A stretch of DNA of 53,051 nt from Oscillospiraceae bacterium. GTDB taxonomy: Bacteria > Bacillota > Clostridia > Oscillospirales > CAG-272. Location of the stretch: assembly GCA_003343845.1 (NCBI GenBank), contig QAKK01000031.1, forward strand, positions 1 through 53,051, in the 5' to 3' direction. Positions 6,016 to 14,776 of this stretch are shown here, piece by piece; position 1 is the first letter of the stretch; every line of letters starts with the position of its first letter. Both the position numbers and the translations under genes were made by a program. The notes beneath the pieces are model-generated. The model saw nothing but the letters and a program-made list of their open reading frames with translations. It did no database searches and was not told where the DNA came from.

Positions 6016-8490
6016 TTAGGTTTTGCAAAACAGCTGCGCAAGCTGCTGCCGCTTGGTGCGGGTGTCGCCCTCGATGTGCAGCTTGGCGTAGATCCGGTTG
6101 AGATACTGCTTTACGCTGCCCTCAGAGAGGTAGAGTGCCTCCGCGATCTCGCGGTTGCTGCGGCGGTCGGCGGCAAGGACGGCGATCTCGCGCTCCCGCG
6201 CGGTCAGCGCCGCCGACGTTGGGTCGCCTGCGCGTGCCGCGCTGCGGCGCGCAAGGATTTCCTCACCCATTTCGCAGATGCGGCGCACAAAGGCGGCTGC
6301 CGCGGTGTCGGTGGGCGGCAGAGCAAGCAGCCCGCGCAGGCAGCCGTAGCTTTCGACAAAGGGGAGCAGAAAGCCGTCCGGTATCGCGGCGTCGAACGCC
6401 GCGCCGAGGGCTGCACGCGCCTCGGCGTGCTTGCCGAGCTGTTCATATGCCGCCGCTGCCTGCAAATGCAGGTGCAGCGCCACCAGACTGTAGTGCATGG
6501 CGTCGCACACGGCGAGCAGCTCGGCACTGCGGGCAGCCACTTTGGCGGCTTCCCCCTGCGAAAGCCAGACCTGGTTCTCGATCATGTCGATCATCGGCTT
6601 GCCGGGCGCGAGCGTGTGTACGGTGCCCAGCGTGTGCGCGGCGAAAACGGCGGGTATGTGTGCGATCTCCCCGTCGAGTGCGGCATCGTAGGCGTCGATC
6701 GCGTCCGCGAGATGCAGCCATGCGGGGCGATGCGGCGGCAGGGACGTGCGGCGCGCGTCGGCACGGCCGGCGGCAATGCCGGTCACGCGCCGAAGGCGGC
6801 ATGCGAGAAAGTCACAGCAGAGCGCCATGTTGATCTGCCCGTCTGCCTCGGCGCGTGCATAAGCGCGTTCCAGCCCGATCTGCGCGTCCGCAAAGCGCCC
6901 GCGCAGAAAATCCGCCTCGGCGCGCATGAGGAGCTCCGCGCCCTGCCCGTGTCCGCCCGTGACCTTGTAGTAGTAGGGCATGCAGGCGTCCATCTCCAAA
7001 AGCTCGTCCTCCAGCGCGCCGGGTGTGCGATGGAACATCATCAACACCGAGGGCGAGCCGAAGGTCCAGCCGCCGTCGGTCTGAATGCTGACGGCGCGGC
7101 GCGTCATGCGGCTGCCGGCGCTGCGGTGCAGACGGCTCATCGCGGCGATGTCGTTGTAATACAGAAAGCTGAGGATCAGGTCGCATTCGCCGAGCAGATT
7201 GTCCCGTTCCGCGTCCGGCATCTCGGGATGCGCCCGGACAGCGGCGAGAAACCGCGCATGCAGCTGCATCATCTCGGGGATGCAGCGGCGGTTGAACATG
7301 CAGCGCATCAGCACCAGCAGCGCCAGCGGGTGCGCGTCGAGTGCTTCGTCCGGACAGGCGGAAAGGGCGCGCTGCACTTCTTCCTTCGGCAGGGAAGACA
7401 GAAGAATGCCCGCGTCGCGCTCGACCGCGCCGAGCCATGCGTCCGCGTTCCCGCTTGCGCGAAAGGCGTTCATGGCGTGCAGATATTGCCCGTGTGCGGC
7501 GTACCATGCGCCGTAGCGGTCGAGGTAGGCGCGGCGGTCGGCGGCAGGCAGGGTCTGAAAGCTGCGCGCTGCGCATTCCTTCATCATGTGGTGAAAGCGG
7601 TAGGTCACGCCGTCGCCCGTGCGGGTGACAAAGGCGTTTTGCGCCGTCAGGGTGTCGAGCAGTGCCGCCGCGTCTTCCCGGGCGGTGACGGCGCGCGCCA
7701 TTTCCGTCGTAAATTCGTCGGCAAGCCCCATAACCGCAAGAAAGGTGCGCAGCGCGGGCGGGAGCGGGGCGATCATGGCGTCGGTGAACATCTCATAGAT
7801 GTCGGCATGCAGATCGGGCAGCGTGCCGCGCGCGGCAAGGGTGCGCAGATTCAGATAGACGGCGGAGAACCAGCCCTCGGTGGTGTACAGCAGCATCTTG
7901 ATCTGCGCGTCGGTGAGCGGTGTCCTGCATCGACGGGCATAGGCGGCAAGCTCGGTGTGGTTGAGCCGCAGCTCCTCCACGCTGATGCGGCAGACCCGAT
8001 TGCCAAGCCGCAGCGCCTGCGCCTCGGGGAGAAAACGGTCGCGCCCGGCGACGATGAGGTGCACGTTTTCGGGCAGCCTGCAAGCGCAGGTACAAAGAAA
8101 GCCGATCACGCGGCTGTCGGTCAGAAGATGAAAGTCGTCGATGAAAATGTAGGTTTCTGTCCCGTCGTCCAGTGCGTGACAGAGGTCGTCGCAGAGCAGA
8201 CTGCCGCCCGATGCGTCGGTGGGGCATGGGTAGTCGGCAAGCAGGTCAAAGCCGGCGTGCGCAAAGGCGGTCTGCACGCTTCGCCAGAAGATGGCGAGGT
8301 TGTCGGAATAGACGCTGATGCGGAGTATGCGCGCACTGCCCGCGCGGGCAGTGAGATACCAGTTCACCGCCGTCGTCTTGCCGTAGCCCATCGGCGCGAC
8401 CACGGTGGTCAGCGCGGCACGGGCGATCGGGCGCAGACTTTCCGCCAGCCGCTCGGATATATAGACCGTGTTGAGCTCCTGCTTTGCCAT
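6016..8490 (-). CDS. MalT/LuxR-family STAND-type transcriptional regulator
   Basis: An 824-residue regulator of the MalT type. A P-loop (GYGKTT, about 35-40) and a Walker B stretch (IFIDDF, about 115-120) mark the signalling NTPase domain. A long helical middle (about 250-730) fits the tetratricopeptide-like sensor. The C-terminus (about 765-815) is a LuxR helix-turn-helix (LTAREREIAVLAA through SEGSVKQYLNRIYAKL). Such proteins bind ATP and an inducer and then activate promoters. The inducer is unknown here, and no sugar operon sits beside it. GGAGGT precedes the ATG by 12 bases. A promoter (8535-8563) and terminator make it monocistronic. Confidence 0.9.
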   Translation of the reverse strand: MAKQELNTVYISERLAESLRPIARAALTTVVAPMGYGKTTAVNWYLTARAGSARILRISVYSDNLAIFWRSVQTAFAHAGFDLLADYPCPTDASGGSLLCDDLCHALDDGTETYIFIDDFHLLTDSRVIGFLCTCACRLPENVHLIVAGRDRFLPEAQALRLGNRVCRISVEELRLNHTELAAYARRCRTPLTDAQIKMLLYTTEGWFSAVYLNLRTLAARGTLPDLHADIYEMFTDAMIAPLPPALRTFLAVMGLADEFTTEMARAVTAREDAAALLDTLTAQNAFVTRTGDGVTYRFHHMMKECAARSFQTLPAADRRAYLDRYGAWYAAHGQYLHAMNAFRASGNADAWLGAVERDAGILLSSLPKEEVQRALSACPDEALDAHPLALLVLMRCMFNRRCIPEMMQLHARFLAAVRAHPEMPDAERDNLLGECDLILSFLYYNDIAAMSRLHRSAGSRMTRRAVSIQTDGGWTFGSPSVLMMFHRTPGALEDELLEMDACMPYYYKVTGGHGQGAELLMRAEADFLRGRFADAQIGLERAYARAEADGQINMALCCDFLACRLRRVTGIAAGRADARRTSLPPHRPAWLHLADAIDAYDAALDGEIAHIPAVFAAHTLGTVHTLAPGKPMIDMIENQVWLSQGEAAKVAARSAELLAVCDAMHYSLVALHLHLQAAAAYEQLGKHAEARAALGAAFDAAIPDGFLLPFVESYGCLRGLLALPPTDTAAAAFVRRICEMGEEILARRSAARAGDPTSAALTAREREIAVLAADRRSNREIAEALYLSEGSVKQYLNRIYAKLHIEGDTRTKRQQLAQLFCKT

Positions 8491-8534
8491 GTGCGGGTGC
8501 GCACCTCCGATGCCATAGGATTTTTTCTACCTAT

Positions 8535-8563
8535 ATCATATCGGAAACCGGCGCGGAAAGCAA
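8535..8563 (-). promoter_or_regulatory. Promoter of the MalT-like gene
   Basis: On the minus strand, TTGCTT (8563-8558) and TATGAT (8540-8535) are spaced by 17 bases, about 45 bases before the start codon. Confidence 0.65.
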
Positions 8564-8573
8564 GCGCTGCGAC

Positions 8574-8604
8574 AAAAAAAGAGCGCCGACTGCGGTCGGC
8601 GCTC
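8574..8604 (-). terminator. Terminator of the M23 (SpoIIQ-like) gene
   Basis: GAGCGCCGAC (8581-8590) and GTCGGCGCTC (8595-8604) form a perfect ten-base stem. On the minus strand it is followed by seven T residues (8580-8574). Confidence 0.9.
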
Positions 8605-8619
8605 GGGGGCGGCTTCGTT

Positions 8620-9366
8620 TTACTCGTCGTAGACGATGGTCATGGTTGCCGCCGAGATATAGTCGAGCGGGTTGACGCTCTTGCCTGCAACGCGCAGGGC
8701 AAAGTGCAGGTGCGGCTCTTCGGCGATCTCGATCAGCGCGCTTTCGCCGACGGCGCCCAGCACTTCGCCGCTCTTCACGGTGTCGCCCACCGAGACGGCA
8801 ACGTCCTCGGCAAGGTTCTGATAGACGCTCTCGGCGTCGCCGTCGTGCCGGATGACCACCGTCGTGCCCATCATCGGGTGCGCATAGACCTCGGTGACGA
8901 TGCCGTCCGCCGCTGCCATCACGCCCTCTCCCGCCCCGGCGCAGATGTCAATGCCGTCGTGCGTGCGGTAGTCCTCCATCGTGTCCGACCAGACCAGCGC
9001 CTCAACGGTGTAGCCCTTTGACACATTGCCGATGGTCGGCATGATGAAGACAGGGAGGCTCGGCACGGGGGCGTCTGCTTCGGCAACGCTGCGCGTGGTC
9101 TGCGTGGTCCCGGCGGGCGCAGTCGTGGATGTCGGCGCCGTCGTGCTCGGCTGCACGGGGGAGGTGAGGATCGGCAGATGTGCGGTGGTGTGCGAGGTCT
9201 GCACGGTCGTCACGGTGTCGGGGGTGGTCTCGGCGGGCTTGTTCTTCTTGTTTGCCGCCGTGGTCAGACCCACGGCGACCGCCATGATGCAGAGGACAAG
9301 AATGACCGTCATGTATAAGACCTGCGCGGTCTTCTGTTCGCTTTTCTTTTGTTCCTTTTGTTCCAT
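8620..9366 (-). CDS. M23 family peptidase, SpoIIQ-like
   Basis: A 248-residue membrane-anchored protein: a charged N-terminus, one TM helix at about 17-37, a Thr/Pro-rich linker (about 45-95), then an M23/LytM domain. Metal and catalytic motifs are intact: H136-x3-D140 and H219-x-H221. In spore formers, SpoIIQ is such a protein and spans the space between forespore and mother cell to meet SpoIIIAH. The layout and the sequence around THDGID fit that, but no sporulation neighbour confirms it. The visible promoter looks like a vegetative type, so an ordinary wall hydrolase remains possible. Confidence 0.8.
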   Translation of the reverse strand: MEQKEQKKSEQKTAQVLYMTVILVLCIMAVAVGLTTAANKKNKPAETTPDTVTTVQTSHTTAHLPILTSPVQPSTTAPTSTTAPAGTTQTTRSVAEADAPVPSLPVFIMPTIGNVSKGYTVEALVWSDTMEDYRTHDGIDICAGAGEGVMAAADGIVTEVYAHPMMGTTVVIRHDGDAESVYQNLAEDVAVSVGDTVKSGEVLGAVGESALIEIAEEPHLHFALRVAGKSVNPLDYISAATMTIVYDE

Positions 9367-9448
9367 TTTCGTGATCCTTTCGCATGAAGTTGTTCCTATT
9401 TTGGTCTTTTGCGGGGACTTTTATGCGCCGACAGGCGGCAAACGCAAA

Positions 9449-9477
9449 ACTTTAGCACACGATTTATTCGTTTGCAA
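9449..9477 (-). promoter_or_regulatory. Possible promoter of the M23 gene
   Basis: On the minus strand, TTGCAA (9477-9472) and TAAAGT (9454-9449) are spaced by 17 bases. I did not see a clear sporulation-type (sigma F/G) promoter, but cannot exclude one. Confidence 0.45.
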
Positions 9478-9518
9478 AATCTTCACAAAGAATTCACGAA
9501 AAAAATCGCAAAAACCCC

Positions 9519-9547
9519 TTGACAAATTCGGTGCAAGGTGGTACATT
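9519..9547 (+). promoter_or_regulatory. Heat-shock operon promoter
   Basis: A perfect -35 TTGACA (9519-9524) is followed after 17 bases by TACATT (9542-9547). The CIRCE operator begins 12 bases downstream, so bound HrcA would block transcription start. Confidence 0.85.
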
Positions 9548-9558
9548 TGAATCATGAA

Positions 9559-9585
9559 TTAGCACTCACCTATTACAAGTGCTAA
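9559..9585 (+). promoter_or_regulatory. CIRCE operator (HrcA binding site)
   Basis: TTAGCACTC (9559-9567), nine bases, then AAGTGCTAA (9577-9585). This matches the known CIRCE inverted repeat except for one base in the right arm (A for G). It lies between promoter and hrcA, as in other Firmicutes, and implies self-repression of the operon relieved by heat. Confidence 0.95.
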
Positions 9586-9611
9586 AATCAAAGCGGAAAG
9601 GAGCGGGAAAC

Positions 9612-10676
9612 ATGGAAAGCGGACTCAGCCGCCGCAAGGAACAGATTCTGCGCGCGGTCGTCGAGGCGTATGTCAAGGGCGGCGAACCGGTCGGCTCGAA
9701 ATACATTGCCGAGAGTCGGATGCCCAACTGTTCGCCCGCGACCATCCGCAACGAGATGGCGGAGCTGGAAGCGCTCGGGTATCTCGAACAGCCGCACACC
9801 TCGGCGGGGCGCATCCCCAGTGAGCGCGGCTATCGGTTTTATGTCGATTGTCTTTCCGAAGAATATAAGAAGACAAAAGCCGAGACCGACTTCATGGCGG
9901 AGGCGCTGCGGGGCAAGCGGCACGAGCTGGATAAGATCCTCACCGAGGCATCGAGGCTTGCAGGCAGCATGACCAACTACACGGCGATCGCGGTTCGCCC
10001 GCGCGCCGATATGACAAAGATCATCCGCTTTGAGGTCATGTACTACGACAGCAAGAATCTGGTGCTCGTCATGCTCTCGGCATCGGGCGCGGCGCGGACG
10101 AAGAATCTGCGGCTGCCGTTCGATGTGCTGCCCGCACAGGCGGCGCAGCTTGCAGCGGTGCTCAACAAGTACATCGCGGGGCACACCCCGGAGGAGATCA
10201 CCCTCCCCGTGATGATGCACGCGGAGGAAGAGATGGGCAGCCGGGCGGCTCTGCTCTCCATTGCCATGAAGGAGATCTTCGGTGGTATGGAGGAGCAGAG
10301 CGGCGGAACACTTGCCGTGGACGGCGTGGAACGCCTGCTGGAATATCCCGAATATGCGGATATCGGCAAGCTCCGCGGTCTGCTCGGCGCGATTGAACAA
10401 AAGGAAGGCATCCTCGATACGATCTCGCACATCGACGGCGATGATCTCGGCGTGGTGATCGGCAGAGAAAACGGCGAGGAGACCCTAAGCGATACGACCA
10501 TGGTCGTCAAGAAGATCAAGAAGAACGGCAAGGTCGTCGGTGCGATCGGGATCATCGGACCCTGCCGCATGGATTACGCCAAGGTCATGCCGATCGTCAG
10601 CGCACTTGCCGAAAGCGTCGGCTCGGTGCTGAGCGACGAGCGGCAGATGCTCGAGAGTCCGAAGAAGAAAGATTGA
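9612..10676 (+). CDS. hrcA: Heat-inducible transcription repressor HrcA
   Basis: A 354-residue repressor that binds the CIRCE element just upstream. The N-terminus carries the winged-helix segment (SRRKEQILRAVVEAYVKGGEPVGSKYIAE), followed by the family's SPATIRNEMAELE recognition region and the C-terminal regulatory domain with GPCRMDYAKVMPIV. I chose the ATG at 9612, which has AAAGGAG upstream; the frame stays open to 9579, inside the CIRCE element. HrcA activity is known to depend on GroEL in related bacteria. First gene of hrcA-grpE-dnaK-dnaJ-prmA. Confidence 0.97.
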   Translation: MESGLSRRKEQILRAVVEAYVKGGEPVGSKYIAESRMPNCSPATIRNEMAELEALGYLEQPHTSAGRIPSERGYRFYVDCLSEEYKKTKAETDFMAEALRGKRHELDKILTEASRLAGSMTNYTAIAVRPRADMTKIIRFEVMYYDSKNLVLVMLSASGAARTKNLRLPFDVLPAQAAQLAAVLNKYIAGHTPEEITLPVMMHAEEEMGSRAALLSIAMKEIFGGMEEQSGGTLAVDGVERLLEYPEYADIGKLRGLLGAIEQKEGILDTISHIDGDDLGVVIGRENGEETLSDTTMVVKKIKKNGKVVGAIGIIGPCRMDYAKVMPIVSALAESVGSVLSDERQMLESPKKKD

Positions 10677-10689
10677 GAGGTAATACGGC

Positions 10690-11259
10690 ATGGCTGAAGA
10701 AATAAAGAAGGAAAACACAGAAGAAGCCGCTCCCGAGGCGGCGGAGACCGAACCGGCGGAAAAAAACGACGGCAAGGCGAAAAAGAAGGAAAAGAAACTC
10801 GAAAATGAGATCGAAGCGCTGAAAGCCGAGATCGCGAAGAAGGACGCCGAGGCGAAGGAGCAGAACGAAAAGTATCTGCGGGTCGTCGCCGAGTACGACA
10901 ACTTCCGCAAGCGGTCGAAGGCAGAGCGCGAGGGCGTCTACGCGGATGCGTGTGCCGATGTGATCGGCGCGCTGCTCCCCGTGTACGACAACATCGAGCG
11001 CGCGGCGGCGTATACCGACGCTGACGCGGAGAAGCTTGCCGAGGGCATTCGCCTGACGGTGAAGAGCTTCGACGAGGCGCTGAAAAAGTTGGGCGTCACC
11101 GAGATCGAGGCGAAGACCTTTGACCCGAGTCTGCACAATGCCGTGATGCATGTGGAGGACGAGACGAAGGGCGACGGCGAGATCGTCGAGGTGTTCCAGA
11201 AAGGCTACAAGAAGGGCGACAAAGTCATTCGGTATGCCATGGTCAAGTCAGCAAACTAA
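10690..11259 (+). CDS. grpE: Nucleotide exchange factor GrpE
   Basis: A 189-residue co-chaperone that releases ADP from DnaK. The first 60 residues are highly charged (Glu/Lys/Ala) and probably disordered, then a long coiled coil (about 38-75) leads into the family core (YLRVVAEYDNFRKRSKAE) and the C-terminal beta domain (EVFQKGYKKGDKVIRYAMV). Length and order are normal. It starts 13 bases after hrcA with a GAGAGGT ribosome site. Confidence 0.96.
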   Translation: MAEEIKKENTEEAAPEAAETEPAEKNDGKAKKKEKKLENEIEALKAEIAKKDAEAKEQNEKYLRVVAEYDNFRKRSKAEREGVYADACADVIGALLPVYDNIERAAAYTDADAEKLAEGIRLTVKSFDEALKKLGVTEIEAKTFDPSLHNAVMHVEDETKGDGEIVEVFQKGYKKGDKVIRYAMVKSAN

Positions 11260-11514
11260 GCGGTGCGCCAAATCGCACAGATGCTTCGTTGCTCCTCACC
11301 GCCGAATTCGACGACCGCAAAGGTCGCCGTCGTCCGTCGGTTGCGGTGCGCCTCGCCCCGCACGATTTTGCATCACCGCAGATGCAAAGCACAGTGATAA
11401 CAACCCCTCCCAACCAAAAAGGTTTGGAAGGGTGCGGGCAACCTTTCCTGAAAAGGCTGCCCGATATAAAACAAAACTAACATTAAAAATTTTAAGTTTC
11501 CGGAGGAATTCATC
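11260..11514 (+). repeat. Intergenic segment between grpE and dnaK with hairpins
   Basis: This 255-base gap holds no gene. GCGGTGCGCC occurs twice (11260-11269 and 11342-11351). Near 11402-11435 a CCCTCCCAACC arm faces GGTTTGGAAGGG, and near 11437-11465 GGGCAACCTTT faces AAAAGGCTGCCC. No T run follows either hairpin, so they may set mRNA stability or processing between the two genes, not termination. The dnaK ribosome site GGAGG lies at the end. Confidence 0.5.
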
Positions 11515-13368
11515 ATGGGAAAAGTAATTGGTATAGATCTTGGTACGACTAACTCTTGCGTTGCGGTTTACGAAGGCGGCGAGCCGATCGTCATTCCGAA
11601 CCCCGAAGGTGCGAGAACCACGCCCTCGGTCGTTGCATTCAGCAAGAACGGCGAACGTATGGTCGGTCAGGTTGCAAAGCGTCAGGCAGTCACCAACCCC
11701 GACCGCACAGTCAGCAGCATCAAGCGTGAAATGGGTACGTCCTATAAGGTCGAGATCGACGGCAAGCAGTACACGCCCCAGGAGATCTCGGCAATGATCC
11801 TGCAAAAGCTGAAGGCGGATGCCGAAGCTTACCTCGGCACGAAGGTCACCGAGGCGGTCATCACCGTCCCCGCGTACTTCACGGACGCACAGCGCCAGGC
11901 AACCAAGGATGCGGGCAAGATTGCAGGTCTTGACGTCAAGCGTATCATCAACGAGCCGACCGCTGCCGCACTGGCATACGGTATGGATAAGGAAGCTGAG
12001 CAGAAGATCATGATCTTCGACCTCGGCGGCGGCACGTTCGATGTCTCGATCCTCGAGATCTCGGACGGCGTCTTTGAGGTGCTTGCCACCGCGGGCAACA
12101 ACCGCCTCGGCGGCGATGACTTCGATGCCCGCATCATGAACTGGATCGCCGACACCTTCAAGAGCGAGAGCGGCATTGACCTGCGCTCCGACAAGATGGC
12201 GATGCAGAGACTGAAGGAAGCAGCCGAGAAGGCAAAGATCGAGCTCTCCGGCGTTGCTTCGACCAACATCAACCTGCCGTTCATCACGGCGGATGCAACC
12301 GGTCCGAAGCACTTCGATGCAACGCTGACCCGTGCAAAGTTCAATGAGCTGACCGCAGATCTCGTCGCTGCAACGATGGGACCCGTAAAGCAGGCACTGT
12401 CGGATGCAAATCTCCAGCCTTCCGACATCGCAAAGGTGCTGCTCGTCGGCGGTTCGACCCGTATCCCTGCCGTGCAGGAAGCGGTCAAGAACTTCATGGG
12501 CAAGGAACCCTTCAAGGGCATCAACCCGGATGAGTGCGTCGCAATCGGCGCGGCAATCCAGGGCGGCGTCCTCGGCGGCGATGTCAAGGACATTGTCCTG
12601 CTCGATGTCACGCCTCTGTCGCTCGGCATCGAGACGATGGGCGGCGTCTTCAACCGCATCATCGACCGCAATACCACCATCCCGGTCAAGAAGAGCCAGA
12701 TCTACTCCACCGCGGCTGACAACCAGACCTCGGTTGAGATCCATGTGCTCCAGGGCGAGCGCGATATGGCAGCCGGCAACACGACGCTGGGCAGATTCAT
12801 TCTGGACGGCATCACGCCCGCACCCCGCGGCATCCCGCAGATCGAGGTCACGTTTGATATCGACTCCAACGGTATCGTGAACGTCACCGCAACCGATAAG
12901 GGCACGGGCAAGGAACAGCACATCACGATCACTTCGTCCACCAACATGTCCAAGGAAGACATTGACCGCGCCGTCAAGGATGCGGAGAAGTTTGCCGCAG
13001 AGGACAAGAAGCAGAAGGAAGCGGTCGAGGCAAAGAACCATGCCGACAGCCTGATTTTCCAGAGCGAGAAGACGCTGACCGAGCTCGGCGACAAGGTTAC
13101 CGAGGCGGAGAAGGCGCCGGTCACCGCAGCCATCGAAAAGCTGAAGGAGACCATGAAGTCGAACGACACCGAGGCGATCAAGGCTGATACCGAGGCGCTG
13201 GAGAAGTCCTTCTATGCGATCAGCGAGAAGCTGTATGCACAGGCACAGAACGCACAGGGCGGCGCTGACGCCGGTGCGGGTGCGGGCGCGCAGAACGGCG
13301 GCGCACAGACCGACGAAAACGGCAACACCTACTACAACGCCGACTTTGAAGACAAGACCGGCAAATAA
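11515..13368 (+). CDS. dnaK: Chaperone DnaK (Hsp70)
   Basis: A 617-residue Hsp70. The N-terminal ATPase has GIDLGTTNS (5-13), IINEPTAAALAYG, DLGGGTFDVS and LLVGGSTRIP. The substrate-binding domain follows from about residue 365 (LLDVTPLSLGIETMGG). The C-terminal lid is helical and ends in a Gly/Ala-rich low-complexity tail. It lacks the roughly 25-residue insertion of Gram-negative DnaK, as usual for Firmicutes. GGAGG lies eight bases before the ATG. It folds proteins with DnaJ and GrpE in the cytoplasm. Confidence 0.98.
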   Translation: MGKVIGIDLGTTNSCVAVYEGGEPIVIPNPEGARTTPSVVAFSKNGERMVGQVAKRQAVTNPDRTVSSIKREMGTSYKVEIDGKQYTPQEISAMILQKLKADAEAYLGTKVTEAVITVPAYFTDAQRQATKDAGKIAGLDVKRIINEPTAAALAYGMDKEAEQKIMIFDLGGGTFDVSILEISDGVFEVLATAGNNRLGGDDFDARIMNWIADTFKSESGIDLRSDKMAMQRLKEAAEKAKIELSGVASTNINLPFITADATGPKHFDATLTRAKFNELTADLVAATMGPVKQALSDANLQPSDIAKVLLVGGSTRIPAVQEAVKNFMGKEPFKGINPDECVAIGAAIQGGVLGGDVKDIVLLDVTPLSLGIETMGGVFNRIIDRNTTIPVKKSQIYSTAADNQTSVEIHVLQGERDMAAGNTTLGRFILDGITPAPRGIPQIEVTFDIDSNGIVNVTATDKGTGKEQHITITSSTNMSKEDIDRAVKDAEKFAAEDKKQKEAVEAKNHADSLIFQSEKTLTELGDKVTEAEKAPVTAAIEKLKETMKSNDTEAIKADTEALEKSFYAISEKLYAQAQNAQGGADAGAGAGAQNGGAQTDENGNTYYNADFEDKTGK

Positions 13369-13417
13369 TCGGGCGTGAAAAGTCCCGAGCCGCAAGGCGC
13401 GGCTTGCGAAGTGAAAC

Positions 13418-13508
13418 GGCGGCTTCCCCCTTTGGGGAAGCTGTCGCCGGAGGCGACTGATGGGGGGTAGGGCGCAGCCCGTCTGCAAAGACGGGACGCC
13501 GCCCCCGG
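13418..13508. repeat. Interspersed repeat module between dnaK and dnaJ
   Basis: This segment carries a CTTCCCC-CTTT-GGGGAAG hairpin (about 13422-13440), then a second small hairpin (GTCGCC/GGCGAC) and GACTGATGGGG, followed by a GACGGG/CCCGTC pairing. The first hairpin is shared with other intergenic copies in this window. It sits inside the heat-shock operon. Confidence 0.7.
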
Positions 13509-13595
13509 TCGCCCGCCCGGAATCTGCAAGCGCGGTTTCGCGGCTCGGATTTTTCGCGTATTTCGGACAAATTTATTTGAAACAAGAGAAGCACG

Positions 13596-14756
13596 ATGGC
13601 AGAAAAAAGAGATTATTACGAAGTGCTCGGCGTGGACAAAAACGCCGATGCCTCGACCATAAAAAAAGCATACTATAAGCTTGCCAAGCAGTATCACCCA
13701 GACGTCAATCCGGGCGATAAGGCGGCGGAGCAGAAGTTCAAGGAGATCAACGAGGCGTATGCCGTGCTCTCCGACGCGGACAAGAAGGCAAAGTATGACC
13801 AGTACGGTCACGCCGCCTTTGAAAACGGCGGTGCGGGCGGCGGTTACGGCGCGGGCTTTGAGGGCTTCGACTTCGGCGACATCTTTTCCTCGTTCTTCGG
13901 CGGCGACGGCGGCAGCTTCAGCTTCGGCGGCAGCGGCTTCGGGGGCGGCGGCAGCCGCGCGAACGCGCCGATGCGCGGCGAGGATCTGCGCGTGCGCCTG
14001 ACCATCAGCTTTGAAGAGGCGGTGCACGGCTGCAAGAAGGAGATCACCTACGGGCGCGTGCAGCGCTGCGGCGACTGCGGCGGCAGCGGCGCCAAGAAGG
14101 GCACCACGGCGGAGACCTGCAAGAAGTGCGGCGGCAGCGGTCAGGTCCGCGTGCAGCAGCGCACGGCGTTCGGCATGATGCAGTCCACGCGCCCCTGCGA
14201 TGTCTGCCGCGGCACGGGTAAGACCATCAAGGATCCCTGCCCCAACTGCAACGGCAAGGGCTATGTCAAGATCAACAAGACGATCGAGATTGCCATCCCC
14301 GCAGGCATCGACGACGGGCAGAGCCTGTCGATCGCAGGGCAGGGCAACGAGGGCAGAAACGGCGGTCCCGCCGGCAACCTCATGGTGCTGATCTCGGTCA
14401 AGCCGCATGCGGTCTTTGAGCGTGAGGGCAGCGACATCTACTGCGAAGTGCCGATCACCTATTGGGAGGCGGCGCTCGGCGGCGAGATCGACATCCCGAC
14501 GCTCGAGGGCAAGGAGAAGTACACCGTGCCCGAGGGCACGCAGACCGGTACGACCTTCACCCTGCGCGGGCGCGGCATCAAGCGCGTCAATTCCACGCTG
14601 CGCGGCAATCTGTACATCACCGTCAAGGTGGAAGTGCCGCGCGGGCTGAACGCAAAGCAGAAGGATCTCTTAAAAGAGCTTGCCGAGAGCTACGGCGACA
14701 AGGTGGAGAGCAAGCGGCAGACCTTCTTCAAGAAGTTCTCCGACCTCTTCAAATAA
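13596..14756 (+). CDS. dnaJ: Chaperone DnaJ
   Basis: A 386-residue type I J-protein. The J domain (about 5-70) has the HPD motif at 34-36. A Gly/Phe-rich region follows (about 78-130). The zinc domain holds four CxxCxGxG repeats (CGDCGGSG, CKKCGGSG, CDVCRGTG, CPNCNGKG). The C-terminal substrate-binding domain ends the protein. It stimulates DnaK's ATPase and delivers clients. It follows dnaK across a repeat-bearing gap of 227 bases. Confidence 0.98.
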   Translation: MAEKRDYYEVLGVDKNADASTIKKAYYKLAKQYHPDVNPGDKAAEQKFKEINEAYAVLSDADKKAKYDQYGHAAFENGGAGGGYGAGFEGFDFGDIFSSFFGGDGGSFSFGGSGFGGGGSRANAPMRGEDLRVRLTISFEEAVHGCKKEITYGRVQRCGDCGGSGAKKGTTAETCKKCGGSGQVRVQQRTAFGMMQSTRPCDVCRGTGKTIKDPCPNCNGKGYVKINKTIEIAIPAGIDDGQSLSIAGQGNEGRNGGPAGNLMVLISVKPHAVFEREGSDIYCEVPITYWEAALGGEIDIPTLEGKEKYTVPEGTQTGTTFTLRGRGIKRVNSTLRGNLYITVKVEVPRGLNAKQKDLLKELAESYGDKVESKRQTFFKKFSDLFK

Positions 14757-14776
14757 AAGGATAAGGAACACACGAC

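Noticed and set aside
5932..9021. A very long open frame on the plus strand opposite the MalT-like and M23 genes
   Set aside because: It lies antisense to two well-supported genes, has no ribosome site or known motif, and is rich in Arg/Ala/Gly as expected for a GC-rich shadow frame.
11296..13488. A 730-codon open frame on the minus strand opposite dnaK
   Set aside because: It is a shadow of dnaK's codon pattern and its product has no recognisable domain.
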